DNA of 64,000 nucleotides, taken from NCBI RefSeq assembly GCF_900187015.1, contig NZ_LT906479.1, positions 2,852,001 to 2,916,000 on the forward strand. The letters run 5' to 3'. Positions 32,365 to 43,610 of the stretch are shown piece by piece. Each line of letters opens with the position of its first letter. Position 1 is the first letter of the stretch. The notes beneath the pieces were generated by a model. It was not told the origin of the DNA, did no database searches, and worked only from the letters and a program-made list of their open reading frames with translations. The position numbers and the translations under genes are program-made. This stretch comes from Serratia ficaria. GTDB taxonomy: Bacteria > Pseudomonadota > Gammaproteobacteria > Enterobacterales > Enterobacteriaceae.

Positions 32365-34254
32365 ATGGATACTTGCCCTGACATCGCCACGCTGAGAAGC
32401 CGCATACCGACTGCCGCCGGTGAACAGATCGCCGTTGCGGCTTATTATGACGACTGGAGCGCCAACAACCGCCAACCCACCGGCGGCGGCACCTTCGTCG
32501 CCAAGGCGCAATCGACCCCCGCTGACGACGGCGGCATGTTTATTCGCCCCAACGCCTCATGGGTCTGGGTGCGTACACTCGACGTTGCCGGCACGCTGTC
32601 CCCTTATGTGTATGGCGCAAAGGGTGACGGCATCAATGATGACACCGCCGCCATTCAACAGGCTCATGACTACGCCAGTTCGCTGGCGTCCCTCAGCGGT
32701 TCGCGCATACTGAAAAACGGCAACCTGGTATTTGGCAATGGCCGTTTCAAATGCCTGGCGACGCTGAATCTCAATGTAAAAACGGTCGATTACGATTTCT
32801 CCGGCGCCCTGCTGGACTTTTCGGCCCTCGCGCACGGCACCGAGGCGAAACGCATGGCCGCCATCGCATGGCAAAACGGCGCCGGTTATACCCAGGGCAA
32901 TCTCAGCGCCCGCAATCTGCGCATGATTGGCCCCGGCGCAGACTCATTCGTCGATGGCATGACCTTCTCCACGTCGCTGTCGGAGAGCTATGCGCGCAAC
33001 TCGCTGACTTTCCAGGGCGGCGCTGTCGAAGGCTTTGCTTACGGCCTGACGGGAACCAGCCATTTCTACTTCCTGCGCATGTACGGCTTTACCTTTAACC
33101 ACTGTGACATCTGCTACTACTTCCCGAACAACGCCACAGACTCCGGCGAAGAAATGAACTTCCACAGCTGTGTGTTCGCGCAAAGCAACTGCGGCGTAAA
33201 ACTGCAGGGCGGCTACAGCTATTTCTTCAATTGCTCCTTCGACTATATCTACGGGAAAAATGGCGAACAAACCTCAACCAGTCACGTGGGAAAATACATG
33301 CACATCGAGGGCGGGCAGCATATTTTCCGCGATTGCCATGTCGAGGGCTACGGGCCGCAGAATTACATCATGAACGTCCCCGACGATAAAAGTTGCAAAG
33401 TTAACGTTATCGGCGGCCTGTTCACCTTCAAAGCCGGCGGCAGTCCATCCACCTACCCGACCACCAGCAACCCTTTTTATGTCGGCAACCTGGCGCGAGT
33501 GGTGTTTGAAAAGGTCAATATCGGCCAAATGCAACAAGGCGGCGATGCCAACGTCAGCGGCTGGTTCGACGGCACCGGCTCGGTATCGTTGCACGATACG
33601 CATCTGCCCATCGCCTGGCCGTATCTGCTGACGCAGGTACGTACCGATGCGGCGGTGCAGGACAACTGGCTCGACAGTTCGACCTATACCAGCGGCGCCG
33701 GCAATGAAAAATGGACCGAGGAAGTGTGGGTACTGCCGCCGGGCGGCGTCAACACCGTGCGCAAGTCCCGCTATGGTTGGGGTACCGAAAACAGCACCAA
33801 CTTCAGCATCATTCGGCAAACCGGCTTCGTTTCCCTGGGGCGCAACCTTGCCGCAGGAAGCGGCGTGTTCCAGGCCGTTCTGGGAACCATCAAGTTGAAA
33901 GGTTACGGCAGCGTCATTCATCATATTCGCGCCAATACCTATGCCGGAGAGGGGCAAAGCTGTCAGGTCAAAATCGTTTGGGCAAAATTGAGCGAGTTTG
34001 GCGCGCAACAGGATGTCGAACCGAAAATCCTGATGCAGCAAACCGGCCATTCGTATACCTATAATTTCAGCGGCAGCGAATCCCAGCTGAAAACCGAAGT
34101 TATTCCAGGGCAAATGCAAGGTTACGCCACCCAGCCGCCGTCATTTGAGCGAGCGCCGGATTGGGCTACCCATGCTTTCCTGTTGGTTGACACGACGAAA
34201 ATGAAGAGCAATTTCGATCTGCGCATTACCGATGTCTATCTGCGACAGGTCTAA
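32365..34254 (+). CDS. phage-tailspike-like / pectate-lyase-fold beta-helix protein
   Basis: A 629-residue protein without signal peptide or membrane segment. The N-terminus (about 1-75) resembles tailspike head-binding regions: TLRSRIPTAAGEQIAVAAYY, GGGTFVAKAQ, DDGGMF. It joins the pectate-lyase-3 start VYGAKGDGINDDTAAIQQA (about 82-100), then beta-helix repeats rich in Asn, Gly and aromatic residues to about 420. The last 170 residues form a different C-terminal domain (KIVWAKLSEF, LLVDTTKMKSNFD). Such proteins degrade or bind capsule and O-antigen. No capsid or tail genes are nearby, so it is an orphan, single-gene locus. The ATG follows GAGG by nine bases. Catalytic residues cannot be identified by eye. 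Confidence 0.75.
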   Translation: MDTCPDIATLRSRIPTAAGEQIAVAAYYDDWSANNRQPTGGGTFVAKAQSTPADDGGMFIRPNASWVWVRTLDVAGTLSPYVYGAKGDGINDDTAAIQQAHDYASSLASLSGSRILKNGNLVFGNGRFKCLATLNLNVKTVDYDFSGALLDFSALAHGTEAKRMAAIAWQNGAGYTQGNLSARNLRMIGPGADSFVDGMTFSTSLSESYARNSLTFQGGAVEGFAYGLTGTSHFYFLRMYGFTFNHCDICYYFPNNATDSGEEMNFHSCVFAQSNCGVKLQGGYSYFFNCSFDYIYGKNGEQTSTSHVGKYMHIEGGQHIFRDCHVEGYGPQNYIMNVPDDKSCKVNVIGGLFTFKAGGSPSTYPTTSNPFYVGNLARVVFEKVNIGQMQQGGDANVSGWFDGTGSVSLHDTHLPIAWPYLLTQVRTDAAVQDNWLDSSTYTSGAGNEKWTEEVWVLPPGGVNTVRKSRYGWGTENSTNFSIIRQTGFVSLGRNLAAGSGVFQAVLGTIKLKGYGSVIHHIRANTYAGEGQSCQVKIVWAKLSEFGAQQDVEPKILMQQTGHSYTYNFSGSESQLKTEVIPGQMQGYATQPPSFERAPDWATHAFLLVDTTKMKSNFDLRITDVYLRQV

Positions 34255-34272
34255 TCGCCCAACCTTGCCGAC

Positions 34273-34297
34273 AGCCGCGAAATTTCGCGGCTTTTTT
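34273..34297 (+). terminator. terminator of the beta-helix gene
   Basis: Eight-base stem AGCCGCGA-AATT-TCGCGGCT followed by five more T residues, 19 bases after the stop. Confidence 0.88.
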
Positions 34298-34299
34298 AC

Positions 34300-34328
34300 A
34301 AAAAAAAGCCAGCACGGAGCGGCTGGCC
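34300..34328 (-). terminator. terminator of the tetR-family gene
   Basis: Stem GCCAGC/GCTGGC (34308-34313 and 34322-34327), with seven T residues on the minus strand. It lies 85 bases beyond the TetR stop. Confidence 0.7.
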
Positions 34329-34411
34329 AAAGGGTTCTTCGAGGGAATATCTTGTCCGGCAAGCATACTCCCGCCCGCCGGCGTTGCTCCATCTATCGCT
34401 GCGATAGGCGG

Positions 34412-34957
34412 CTATTTGGGGTCCAGAATCAACGCCTGCATATCGGTGAACATCGTTTCCCATTCAGCCTGATCGATATCCATTAAGCCAAAGTAACGCA
34501 GCATGAAAGCCCCTTCGGTGGCCAGAAAAGCCAGCCGCGCGCGCTTGCCCTCTTCGCTGCGCAGATCCAGCCCGGCGATGCGGCTGCGATACCATGCGCG
34601 CGAGCTTTCCAGGTGTTCCGGCGTCTGGATCAACGTCGCCATCAGCCCCGCCGCCTTGGCGCTGGAGGCCTGATCCGAACTGCAGGTCGCCTGCATATGC
34701 GCCCTGACGCTGGTGATGGCCGAAGGATCCTCACCGGCAATGGCGTCGAATACCCGGTCGTAAGCCTTGCCCCAGCGATCGAACATCGCATCGATCAGCG
34801 CGTCCTTACTGCCGAAGCAATATTGCACTCCGCCTTTGGAGATGCCCATCGCCTTGGCGACGGAATCAATGGTCAGGCCGGCGGCGCCCTGGGTGGCGAC
34901 TATCTCTTCGGCCACGTCCAGAACCTTGTCGCGATCGATGCTGCGTTGACGCCCCAT
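34412..34957 (-). CDS. TetR/AcrR-family repressor, SmvR-like
   Basis: A 181-residue regulator. The helix-turn-helix is in residues 8-50 (VLDVAEEIVATQGAAGLTID, then SKGGVQYCFGSKDALIDAMFDRW); the rest is a ligand-binding helical domain. It is divergent from an SmvA-like efflux pump, as smvR is from smvA in Klebsiella and Salmonella, so it probably represses that pump. A 12-base palindrome 20 bases upstream is the likely operator. The symbol is withheld because orthology rests on recall. Confidence 0.88.
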   Translation of the reverse strand: MGRQRSIDRDKVLDVAEEIVATQGAAGLTIDSVAKAMGISKGGVQYCFGSKDALIDAMFDRWGKAYDRVFDAIAGEDPSAITSVRAHMQATCSSDQASSAKAAGLMATLIQTPEHLESSRAWYRSRIAGLDLRSEEGKRARLAFLATEGAFMLRYFGLMDIDQAEWETMFTDMQALILDPK

Positions 34958-34976
34958 TGAGAAACCCCTCTTTTCA

Positions 34977-34988
34977 ATACGTACGTAT
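34977..34988. promoter_or_regulatory. palindromic TetR-family operator ATACGTACGTAT
   Basis: A perfect 12-base palindrome in the divergent gap between the TetR-family gene and the efflux gene. Sequence and position suit autorepression and control of the pump. Confidence 0.7.
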
Positions 34989-35083
34989 GGATATATATTG
35001 GCACCAGTATATCACCCGGCAACCCCGGTGGGTTACTCGCTATGGCGGCGCCACCGCGTCGCCCACATTTGTGGAATATTATT

Positions 35084-36545
35084 ATGCACGCCAATAACCG
35101 CTGGTTGATCCTGGCAATGATCTCCAGCGCACTGTTTCTGATTGTCATCGATATGACGGTGTTATACACCGCACTGCCGCGGCTGACCCAGGCGCTGGAC
35201 GCCGGCGCCTCGCAAAAACTCTGGATCGTCAACGCCTACCCGCTGGTGGTCGCCGGCCTGTTGCCCGGCGCCGGCATGCTGAGCGATCGCATCGGCCATA
35301 AGCGGCTGTTTATCTCCGGCCTGCCGGTGTTCGCCGCCGCTTCGCTGTGCGCGGCCTTCTCGCCCAGCGCGGAATGGCTGATCGCCGCGCGGGTGTTCCT
35401 CGCCGTGGGCGCGGCGATGATGATGCCGGCGACCCTGTCCATCGTTCGCCACGTGTTTACCGACGATGGCGAACGCGCGCTGGCGATCGGCATCTGGGCG
35501 GCGGTCGCGTCCGGCGGCGCGGCCATCGGCCCGGTGGTCGGCGGCCTGCTGCTGGAGTATTTCTGGTGGGGATCGGTATTCCTGATCAACGTGCCGGTGG
35601 TATTGCTGGTATTGCCGCTGGCGTGGCGCTTGATCCCGCACTGCGGGGGAGACAATCCGCGCCCTTACGACATTGTCGGTTCGGTGCAAATCATGGCCGG
35701 ACTGGTGGGCGCTATCTACGCCCTGAAAGAGTTGAGCAAGCCGGCGCCCTCTTTCGGCGCCCTGGCGATGGCCGCCATCATCGGCGTGCTGTTTCTCACC
35801 CTGTTCGTGCGCCGCCAACTGCGCAGCGACAGCCCGATGATCGACTTTTCGCTGTTCCGCAACCCGCTGTTCGCCGGCGGCGTTGCTGTCGATGGTGGCG
35901 TTGATCGGCGTCGAGCTGGTGTTGAGCCAACGCCTGCAGCTGGTATTGGGCCTGAGCCCCTTGCAGGCGGCGCTGTTCATTTTGCCTATCCCGCTGGCCT
36001 CGGCGCTGGCCGCCCCCATGGCCGGCCTGCTGCTGCCGCGTTATGGCGAACGCCGCATCATCCTCGGCGGTTTTATGCTGACCGCGCTCGGCATCGCCGG
36101 GTTGGCGGCGCTGTACCAAAGCGGCCTGGCGCTGCAGCTGGTTTGCCTGTTTATCAGCGGGTTCGGGCTGGGCGGCGCAATCACCTCCGCGTCTACCGCC
36201 ATCATGCTAAGCGCGCCGGAGGAGAAATCCGGCATGGCGGCGTCGATTGAGGATGTGTCCTATGAACTGGGCGGCGTATTGGGCATCACGCTGCTCGGCG
36301 GATTGATGACGGCGGTTTACAGCCACAGCCTGGCGTTGCCGGCCGATCTGGCGGTGGGAAACCTGGCCTATGACAGCATCGACGAAGCGCTGCGGCTGGC
36401 CGCCGGTCTGGCGGCCGATCGAGCGCAGCAATTGACCCAATTGGCGCGTCAGGCCTTCGACCAGGCGTTTATTGCCGTATTGATCGCCGCGGCGTCATTA
36501 ATGGCGCTGGGCGCCGGCGCGGTCAAATTGGCATTGCGCAAATAA
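35084..36545 (+). pseudogene. frameshifted DHA2-family efflux pump, SmvA/QacA-like
   Basis: A 14-helix major-facilitator drug exporter split by one frameshift. The first part (MHANNRWLILAMISSAL, LIVIDMTVLYTALP, LSDRIGHKRL, ASGGAAIGPVVGG) covers about 265 residues. Continuity then requires a +1 change near 35868-35880, where GCCGGCGGCGTTG would read correctly with one G fewer (FAGALLSMVALIGVELVLSQ). The second part runs to the stop at 36545. Quaternary ammonium and dye export is the family role. It may be a true pseudogene or a one-base sequence error. Confidence 0.85.
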
Positions 36546-36744
36546 GCGGCAAAACCGACTTTTGCCGTTAACAGATCCTGCGTAAACTGATTGGGCAATT
36601 TGCTTCACGGATTTATCGCCATTGGTTTTAGCGATGGCAATGATGCTTTAAATCGCATTTAACCCTGTGATAAATCCGGTTACTGTGTGTGTTATGGAAA
36701 CTATCCTGTCTACCCTCGGAACGAATAATCAGGAGAAGATTATT

Positions 36745-37236
36745 ATGGCAACGGCGAAGAAAGCGACCAAGACCCATATCGGCCTCGACAGTAAACAATC
36801 GGCAAAGCTGGCCGAAGCGCTGAACGCGCTGCTGGCGAATTACCAGGTGTTATATATGAACGTGCGCGGCTACCACTGGAATATTAGCGGCCCGCATTTC
36901 TTTGAGCTGCACGTTAAATTCGAAGAGACCTATAACGATCTGCTGACCAAGGTGGATGAGCTGGCGGAGCGTATTCTGACGCTGGGTTCACAGCCGCGGC
37001 ATGCATACAGCGACTATTTGAAAACCGCCGATATCAAGGAGGACACCAACGTGACCGACGATAAAGGCACGCTGGGCGGCTTGCTGGGCGGTTATTCGGT
37101 ACTGCTGCAGCAACAGCGCGCGCTGCTGGCGCTGGCCGCCGACGCGGGCGATGAAGGCACCGCTTCGCTGATGAGCGACTACATCAAGGAGCAGGAAAAA
37201 CAGGTTTGGATGCTCAACGCCTACCTGGGCAAATAA
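36745..37236 (+). CDS. Dps-like ferritin-family protein
   Basis: A 163-residue protein of the Dps/miniferritin family, expected to form a dodecameric shell that oxidises and stores iron and shields DNA. It has a Lys-rich start ([11 protein letters not shown]) and the ferroxidase pattern [23 protein letters not shown] with a later D/E pair. It differs enough from E. coli Dps (MRGANF versus NISGPHFF) that it may be a second, Flp/MrgA-like member; no symbol is given. GGAG lies ten bases before the ATG at 36745; frames upstream are not conserved. Confidence 0.9.
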   Translation: MATAKKATKTHIGLDSKQSAKLAEALNALLANYQVLYMNVRGYHWNISGPHFFELHVKFEETYNDLLTKVDELAERILTLGSQPRHAYSDYLKTADIKEDTNVTDDKGTLGGLLGGYSVLLQQQRALLALAADAGDEGTASLMSDYIKEQEKQVWMLNAYLGK

Positions 37237-37252
37237 TTCCTGCCGCCATGAT

Positions 37253-37284
37253 AAAACAGTCCCTGACGGGACTGTTTTCGTTTT
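37253..37284. terminator. terminator of the Dps-like gene, also facing yciY
   Basis: An eleven-base stem AAAACAGTCCC/GGGACTGTTTT with TGAC loop, then TTCGTTTT on the plus strand. The minus-strand tail is TTTT, so it can also end the yciY transcript whose stop codon abuts it. Confidence 0.85.
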
Positions 37285-37459
37285 ACCATTCGCAGGAAAC
37301 CACGAACAGCAGCGAGCGCCGGTGCTGGTCGTCCAGCCGGCGGCACACCCGGATGATATGCCGGTTGCTGCACGACTGGCGCTCCAGCCAACGATGCCTG
37401 CGGCGCTGGCTCTGCCGCAACATCCGCCAGCGGCCCACTTCGTTTCTACTGCGTCTCAT
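37283..37459 (-). CDS. yciY: small basic protein YciY
   Basis: A 58-residue, very basic protein, shorter than usual gene-calling limits. It begins [20 protein letters not shown] and matches the E. coli YciY start (RSRxEVGRWRM, then RWLE) at the same locus just upstream of cls and divergent from it. It ends [10 protein letters not shown]. Function is unknown; the many Arg residues suggest nucleic-acid or ribosome contact, by inference. The conserved position and near-identical length make it a real gene. Confidence 0.85.
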   Translation of the reverse strand: MRRSRNEVGRWRMLRQSQRRRHRWLERQSCSNRHIIRVCRRLDDQHRRSLLFVVSCEW

Positions 37460-37699
37460 AATTTCATCACTCGTCCGTCAAATGCCAACCGCGGGCATTA
37501 TAGCCCTTTCCGCCGGCGATCCAAGTCGCCGTCGCTGCGGCCGCTGCCGGGCAAGCGTCCGAAAAGCCACATTTTATTTTCAGCAAGTGCCTTAACTTCA
37601 TCATATTTATGCAACATAAGCGCCGATAAAAGGTTTCCCCTTTATCAATCTGTGCGTACACTCTTCGTTGGTGGTTTGCGAACGGGATTTTTCGCCTTT

Positions 37700-39160
37700 A
37701 TGACAACATTTTATACTGTAATCAGTTGGCTCATGGTGTTCGGTTACTGGCTGCTTATCGCCGGGGTGACGCTGCGCATTCTGATGAAACGCCGCACCGT
37801 GCCTTCGGCCATGGCCTGGCTGCTGGTTATCTATATTCTGCCGCTGTTCGGCATCGTCGCCTATTTATCCTTTGGCGAACTGCATTTGGGCAAGCGGCGC
37901 GCCGAGCGCGCCAAGGCGATGTGGCCTTCCACCGCCCGCTGGCTGAACGAACTGAAGGAAAGCCGCAGGATCTTTGCCACCGAATACAGCGAGGTCGCCA
38001 GACCGCTGTTCCAGCTGTGCGATCGCCGGCAAGGCATCGACGGCGTCAAGGGCAACCAGCTCCAGCTGCTCACCACCACCGATGACACCCTGAAGGCGCT
38101 GATCCGCGACATCGAGCTGGCCCGCCACAATATCGAGATGGTGTTCTATATCTGGCAGCCGGGCGGCCTGGTCGATCAGGTGGCCGAATCGCTGATGGCC
38201 GCCGCACGGCGCGGCGTGCACTGCCGCCTGATGCTGGATTCCGCCGGCAGCCTGCAGTTTTTCCGCAGCCCCTACCCGGGAATGATGCGCAATGCCGGCA
38301 TCGAAGTGGTCGAAGCGCTGAAGGTGAATCTGTTCCGCGTGTTCCTGCGCCGCATGGATTTGCGCCAGCACCGCAAGGTGGTGCTGATCGACAACTACAT
38401 CGCCTACACCGGCAGCATGAACATGGTCGACCCGCGTTACTTTAAACAGGACGCCGGCGTCGGCCAGTGGATTGACCTGATGGCGCGCATGGAAGGCCCG
38501 GTGGCCACCACCATGGGCATCGTCTACGCCTGCGACTGGGAGATAGAAACCGGCAAGCGCATTCTGCCGCCGCCGCCGGACGTCAATATCATGCCGTTCG
38601 AGCAGGAAAGCGGCCATACCATTCAGGTAATCGCCTCCGGTCCGGGCTTCCCGGAGGAGATGATCCACCAGGCGCTGCTGACCGCGGTCTATTCCGCCCG
38701 CGAACAGTTGATCATGACCACCCCCTACTTCGTGCCGAGCGACGATCTGCTGCACGCCATCTGCACCGCCGCCCTTCGCGGCGTAGAGGTCAGCATCATC
38801 GTGCCGCGCGACAACGACTCCATGATGGTGCGCTGGGCCAGCCGGGCGTTCTTCTCCGAGCTGCTGGAGGCCGGGGTCAACATCTACCAGTTCGAAGGCG
38901 GCCTGCTGCATACCAAGAGCGTATTGGTCGACGGCCAGCTCAGCCTGGTCGGCACCGTCAACCTCGACATGCGCAGCCTGTGGCTCAACTTCGAGATCAC
39001 GCTGGTGATCGACGACGACGGCTTCGGCAGCGATCTGGCCTGCGTGCAGGAAGACTATATCGCCCGTTCGCAGCTGCTGGACGCCAAGGAGTGGCTGAAA
39101 CGGCCATACTGGCACCGCCTGCTCGAGCGGCTGTTCTACTTTTTCAGCCCGCTGCTGTAA
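37700..39160 (+). CDS. clsA: cardiolipin synthase A
   Basis: Condenses two phosphatidylglycerol molecules to cardiolipin at the inner membrane. The 486 residues equal the E. coli length when the ATG at 37700 is used ([19 protein letters not shown]). Two N-terminal helices are followed by two phospholipase D HKD motifs, [18 protein letters not shown] and [18 protein letters not shown]. An open frame reaching back to 37322 lies opposite yciY and is not used. Confidence 0.97.
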   Translation: MTTFYTVISWLMVFGYWLLIAGVTLRILMKRRTVPSAMAWLLVIYILPLFGIVAYLSFGELHLGKRRAERAKAMWPSTARWLNELKESRRIFATEYSEVARPLFQLCDRRQGIDGVKGNQLQLLTTTDDTLKALIRDIELARHNIEMVFYIWQPGGLVDQVAESLMAAARRGVHCRLMLDSAGSLQFFRSPYPGMMRNAGIEVVEALKVNLFRVFLRRMDLRQHRKVVLIDNYIAYTGSMNMVDPRYFKQDAGVGQWIDLMARMEGPVATTMGIVYACDWEIETGKRILPPPPDVNIMPFEQESGHTIQVIASGPGFPEEMIHQALLTAVYSAREQLIMTTPYFVPSDDLLHAICTAALRGVEVSIIVPRDNDSMMVRWASRAFFSELLEAGVNIYQFEGGLLHTKSVLVDGQLSLVGTVNLDMRSLWLNFEITLVIDDDGFGSDLACVQEDYIARSQLLDAKEWLKRPYWHRLLERLFYFFSPLL

Positions 39161-39186
39161 AAGCCGCGGCGAGCGTGCTTTAATAA

Positions 39187-39540
<354 letters not shown>

Positions 39541-39558
39541 GTTTCCGCTCCGCCGGAT

Positions 39559-39592
39559 AAAAAAAGCCCCGCTGAATCAGCGGGGCTTTTTG
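39559..39592. terminator. bidirectional terminator between yciU and oppF
   Basis: Stem AAAAAGCCCCGCTGA/TCAGCGGGGCTTTTT with A and T tracts, in the gap between two convergent genes. It is the strongest terminator in the window. Confidence 0.92.
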
Positions 39593-39611
39593 TTGGCATA
39601 AACCCTAAACG

Positions 39612-40609
39612 CTATAAAGGATCGACCTTGAGGCAGGATACCGCATGGCGGAAGCTGCCTTCCAGCAACGGACGCGTTTTGGCGCACTCCGGCCCGGCTA
39701 TCGGGCAGCGGGTGCGGAATACGCAGCCCGACGGCGGGTTGATCGGCGAAGGCAGTTCCCCTTCCAGCAACTGGATCCGCTTTTCCTTTTCCTTGTCCGG
39801 ATCGGGGATCGGCACCGCCGACATCAGCGCCTTGGTGTAAGGATGCTGCGGGTTGTGGTACACCTCGTCATAGGTGCCCAGCTCCACCGCATGCCCCAGA
39901 TACATCACCAGCACGCGATCGGAAATGTGCTTCACCACCGCCAGGTCGTGGGCGATGAAGATCAGCGACAGCCCCATCTCGCGCTGCAGCTGCTGCAGCA
40001 GGTTGACCACCTGCGCCTGAATCGATACGTCCAGCGCCGAGACCGGTTCGTCGCAGATCACCAGCTTCGGCTCGAGGATCAGCGCGCGCGCGATGCCGAT
40101 ACGCTGGCATTGGCCGCCGGAGAACTCGTGCGGGTAGCGGTTGATCAGGTTAGGCAGCAACCCGACCTTCAGCATCATCGCCTTCACCTTGTCTTTCACT
40201 TCCTGGCGCGGCATTTTCGGGTAGTAGGTGCGCAGCGGTTCGGCGATGATTTCGCCGATGGTCATGCGCGGGTTCAGCGAGGCCAGCGGATCCTGGAAGA
40301 TCATCTGGATATCGCTGCGGGTCTTGCGCCAGTCGGCGTCGTTCATGCCGAGCAGGTCTTTGCCCAACCAGGCGACGCGGCCGCTGGTGGCCTTCACCAG
40401 GCCGATAATGGCGCGGGCGAAGGTCGACTTGCCGCAGCCGGACTCGCCGACCACGCCCAGCGTTTCGCCCTCGAACAGCCGCAGCGTCACGCCGTCGACC
40501 GCCTTCAGGGTTTTCGCCGGCTGCCAGAACCACTGTTTGTCATCATGAATGTCGAAGTGCACTTTCAGATCGGCCACTTCGAGCAGCACTTTCTTGTCGG
40601 TTACCGCTG

Positions 40610-40613
<4 letters not shown>
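39612..40613 (-). CDS. oppF: oligopeptide ABC transporter ATPase OppF
   Basis: ATPase of the Opp importer. The 333 residues include Walker A GESGCGKST, the Q-loop, signature FSGGQCQRIG, Walker B LVICDEP and the oligopeptide-transporter C-terminal extension with cysteines (GCVFRTRCPIAGPEC) that may bind an iron-sulfur cluster. Its ATG overlaps the oppD stop by 4 bases. It is the last gene of the operon. Confidence 0.97.
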
Positions 40614-41626
<1,013 letters not shown>

Positions 41627-41637
41627 GATTGCACTCC

Positions 41638-42546
41638 TTAACGATCTTTCGGGTCGAGGGCGTCGCGCAGGCCATCGCCGATAAAGTTGAAACAGAACAG
41701 AGTGACAACCAGGAAACCCGCCGGGAACAGCAGCAACCACGGTGAAACTTCCATCGAGTTGGCGCCGTCGCTGAGCAATGCGCCCCAGCTGCTTAACGGC
41801 TCTTGCGTACCCAGCCCCAGGAAGCTGAGGAAGGACTCGAACAGGATCATGCTCGGCACCAGCAGCGAGGCGTAGACCACCACCACGCCCAGCACGTTCG
41901 GCACGATATGCCGCAGCACGATGTTGCGCGTAGAAACCCCGCACACCAGCGCCGCTTCGATGAACTCCTTGCGTTTCAGGCTCAGCGTTTGCCCGCGCAC
42001 GATACGCGCCATGTCCAGCCACGACACCATGCCTATCGCCACAAAGATCAGCAGGATGTTTTGGCCGAAGAAGGTCACCAGCAGGATCACGAAGAACATG
42101 AACGGGAAGGAGTTGAGGATCTCCAGCAAACGCATCATCACCGAATCGGTCTTGCCGCCCAGATAGCCGGACATTGCGCCGTACAGGGTGCCGACGATCA
42201 CCGCCACCAGCGCCGCCGCCACGCCGACCATCAGCGAGATGCGCCCGCCGATGGCCACGCGCACCAGCAGGTCGCGGCCGGAGGAATCGGTGCCGAAGTA
42301 GTGCGCGGATTCGAGGCTCGGCGCGGCCGACATCATCGCCCAGTCGGTATCGTCATAGGCGAACTGCGACAGCCAGGGCGCCACAATCACGAACAGGGTG
42401 ATCAACGCCAGCACAAACAGGCTGCTGACCGCCGCGCGGTTGTGCACAAAGCGCCGGCGCGCATCCTGCCACAGGCTGCGCCCTTCCACTTCCAGCTTTT
42501 CGCTGAAGTGTTCCAGAGCTTCGCTGTTCTTTTTGGTCAACATCAT
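41638..42546 (-). CDS. oppC: oligopeptide permease OppC
   Basis: Inner-membrane permease with six helices, 302 residues. It shows the OppBC motif SFLGLGTQEPLSSWGALLSDGA and the coupling segment near the C-terminus (FNFIGDGLRDALDP). It lies 14 bases after oppB and 11 before oppD. Confidence 0.97.
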   Translation of the reverse strand: MMLTKKNSEALEHFSEKLEVEGRSLWQDARRRFVHNRAAVSSLFVLALITLFVIVAPWLSQFAYDDTDWAMMSAAPSLESAHYFGTDSSGRDLLVRVAIGGRISLMVGVAAALVAVIVGTLYGAMSGYLGGKTDSVMMRLLEILNSFPFMFFVILLVTFFGQNILLIFVAIGMVSWLDMARIVRGQTLSLKRKEFIEAALVCGVSTRNIVLRHIVPNVLGVVVVYASLLVPSMILFESFLSFLGLGTQEPLSSWGALLSDGANSMEVSPWLLLFPAGFLVVTLFCFNFIGDGLRDALDPKDR

Positions 42547-42560
42547 TCGCGTGCTCCAGA

Positions 42561-43481
42561 TTAATAACGAATTTTCGGATCGATAACGGCGTACAGCACG
42601 TCGACGATCGCGTTAAACAAGATGGTCAGGCCGCCGACCAGAATGGTCAGGCTCAGCACCAGGGAATAGTCGCGGTTCAGCGCGCCGTTCACGAACAGCT
42701 GGCCGATGCCCGGCAGGCCGTAAATGGTTTCGATCACCATCGAACCGGTGATGATGCCGACAAACGCCGGGCCCATATAGGACAACACCGGCAACAGCGC
42801 CGGCTTCAGCGCGTGGCGGAAGATGATGCGACGCATCGGCAGGCCTTTGGCGCGCGCGGTGCGGATAAAGTTGGAGTGCAGCACCTCGATCATCGAACCG
42901 CGGGTAATGCGGGCGATGCTGGCGATATAGGCCAACGACAGCGCCACCATCGGCAAAATGATGAACTTCGGCGCCCCGCCGTTCCAGCCGCCGCCCGGCA
43001 GCCATTTCAGCGTAATGGCGAAGATCAGCACCAGCAGCGGCGCCACCACGAAGCTGGGGATCACCACCCCGGTCATGGCGAACCCCATCACCGTATAGTC
43101 CCATTTGGTATTTTGATTCAGCGCGGCAATCACGCCGGCGCTGACGCCCAGCACCACCGCCAGCAGGAACGCGGCCAGGCCGAGTTTGGCGGACACCGGG
43201 AAGGAGGAGGCCACCAGATCGTTGACCGAATAGTCCTTGTATTTGAATGACGGGCCAAAATCGCCTTGGGCGAGCTGGCCTAAATAATTGAAGTATTGTT
43301 TGTAGATAGGATCGTTGAGGTGATATTTCGCCTCGATGTTGGCCATCACTTCAGGCGGCAATGCGCGTTCACCGGTAAAAGGACTTCCCGGCGCCAGGCG
43401 CATCATAAAGAATGAAATGGTGATCAAAATAAACAGCGTCGGAATCGCTTCCAGACAGCGGCGTAGAATAAATTTTAACAT
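42561..43481 (-). CDS. oppB: oligopeptide permease OppB
   Basis: Partner permease of OppC. The ATG at 43481 gives MLKFILRRCLEAIPTLFILI and 306 residues, the E. coli length; the frame extends 15 codons further upstream without similarity. The binding-protein-dependent transport motif is near IRTARAKGLPMRRIIFRHAL. It follows oppA by 129 bases. Confidence 0.96.
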   Translation of the reverse strand: MLKFILRRCLEAIPTLFILITISFFMMRLAPGSPFTGERALPPEVMANIEAKYHLNDPIYKQYFNYLGQLAQGDFGPSFKYKDYSVNDLVASSFPVSAKLGLAAFLLAVVLGVSAGVIAALNQNTKWDYTVMGFAMTGVVIPSFVVAPLLVLIFAITLKWLPGGGWNGGAPKFIILPMVALSLAYIASIARITRGSMIEVLHSNFIRTARAKGLPMRRIIFRHALKPALLPVLSYMGPAFVGIITGSMVIETIYGLPGIGQLFVNGALNRDYSLVLSLTILVGGLTILFNAIVDVLYAVIDPKIRY

Positions 43482-43610
43482 TGCCCGTACCTGTTCCATG
43501 AATCTGCCGGCCGTCGCCATGCGCATCGGCGGCAGATTTCTAGCCTTTACTTCAGCTTTATCATTATCAGTCGATCGGTGACGAGGCGCCGCAGCGCCCC
43601 GGCATTAGAA

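Noticed and set aside
35868..35885. Programmed ribosomal frameshifting in the efflux gene
   Set aside because: No slippery heptamer or downstream stimulatory structure typical of programmed shifting is visible, and such pumps are not known to use it.
37322..37699. N-terminal extension of about 126 codons on clsA
   Set aside because: It lies opposite yciY and has no family similarity; the ATG at 37700 gives the exact E. coli ClsA length.
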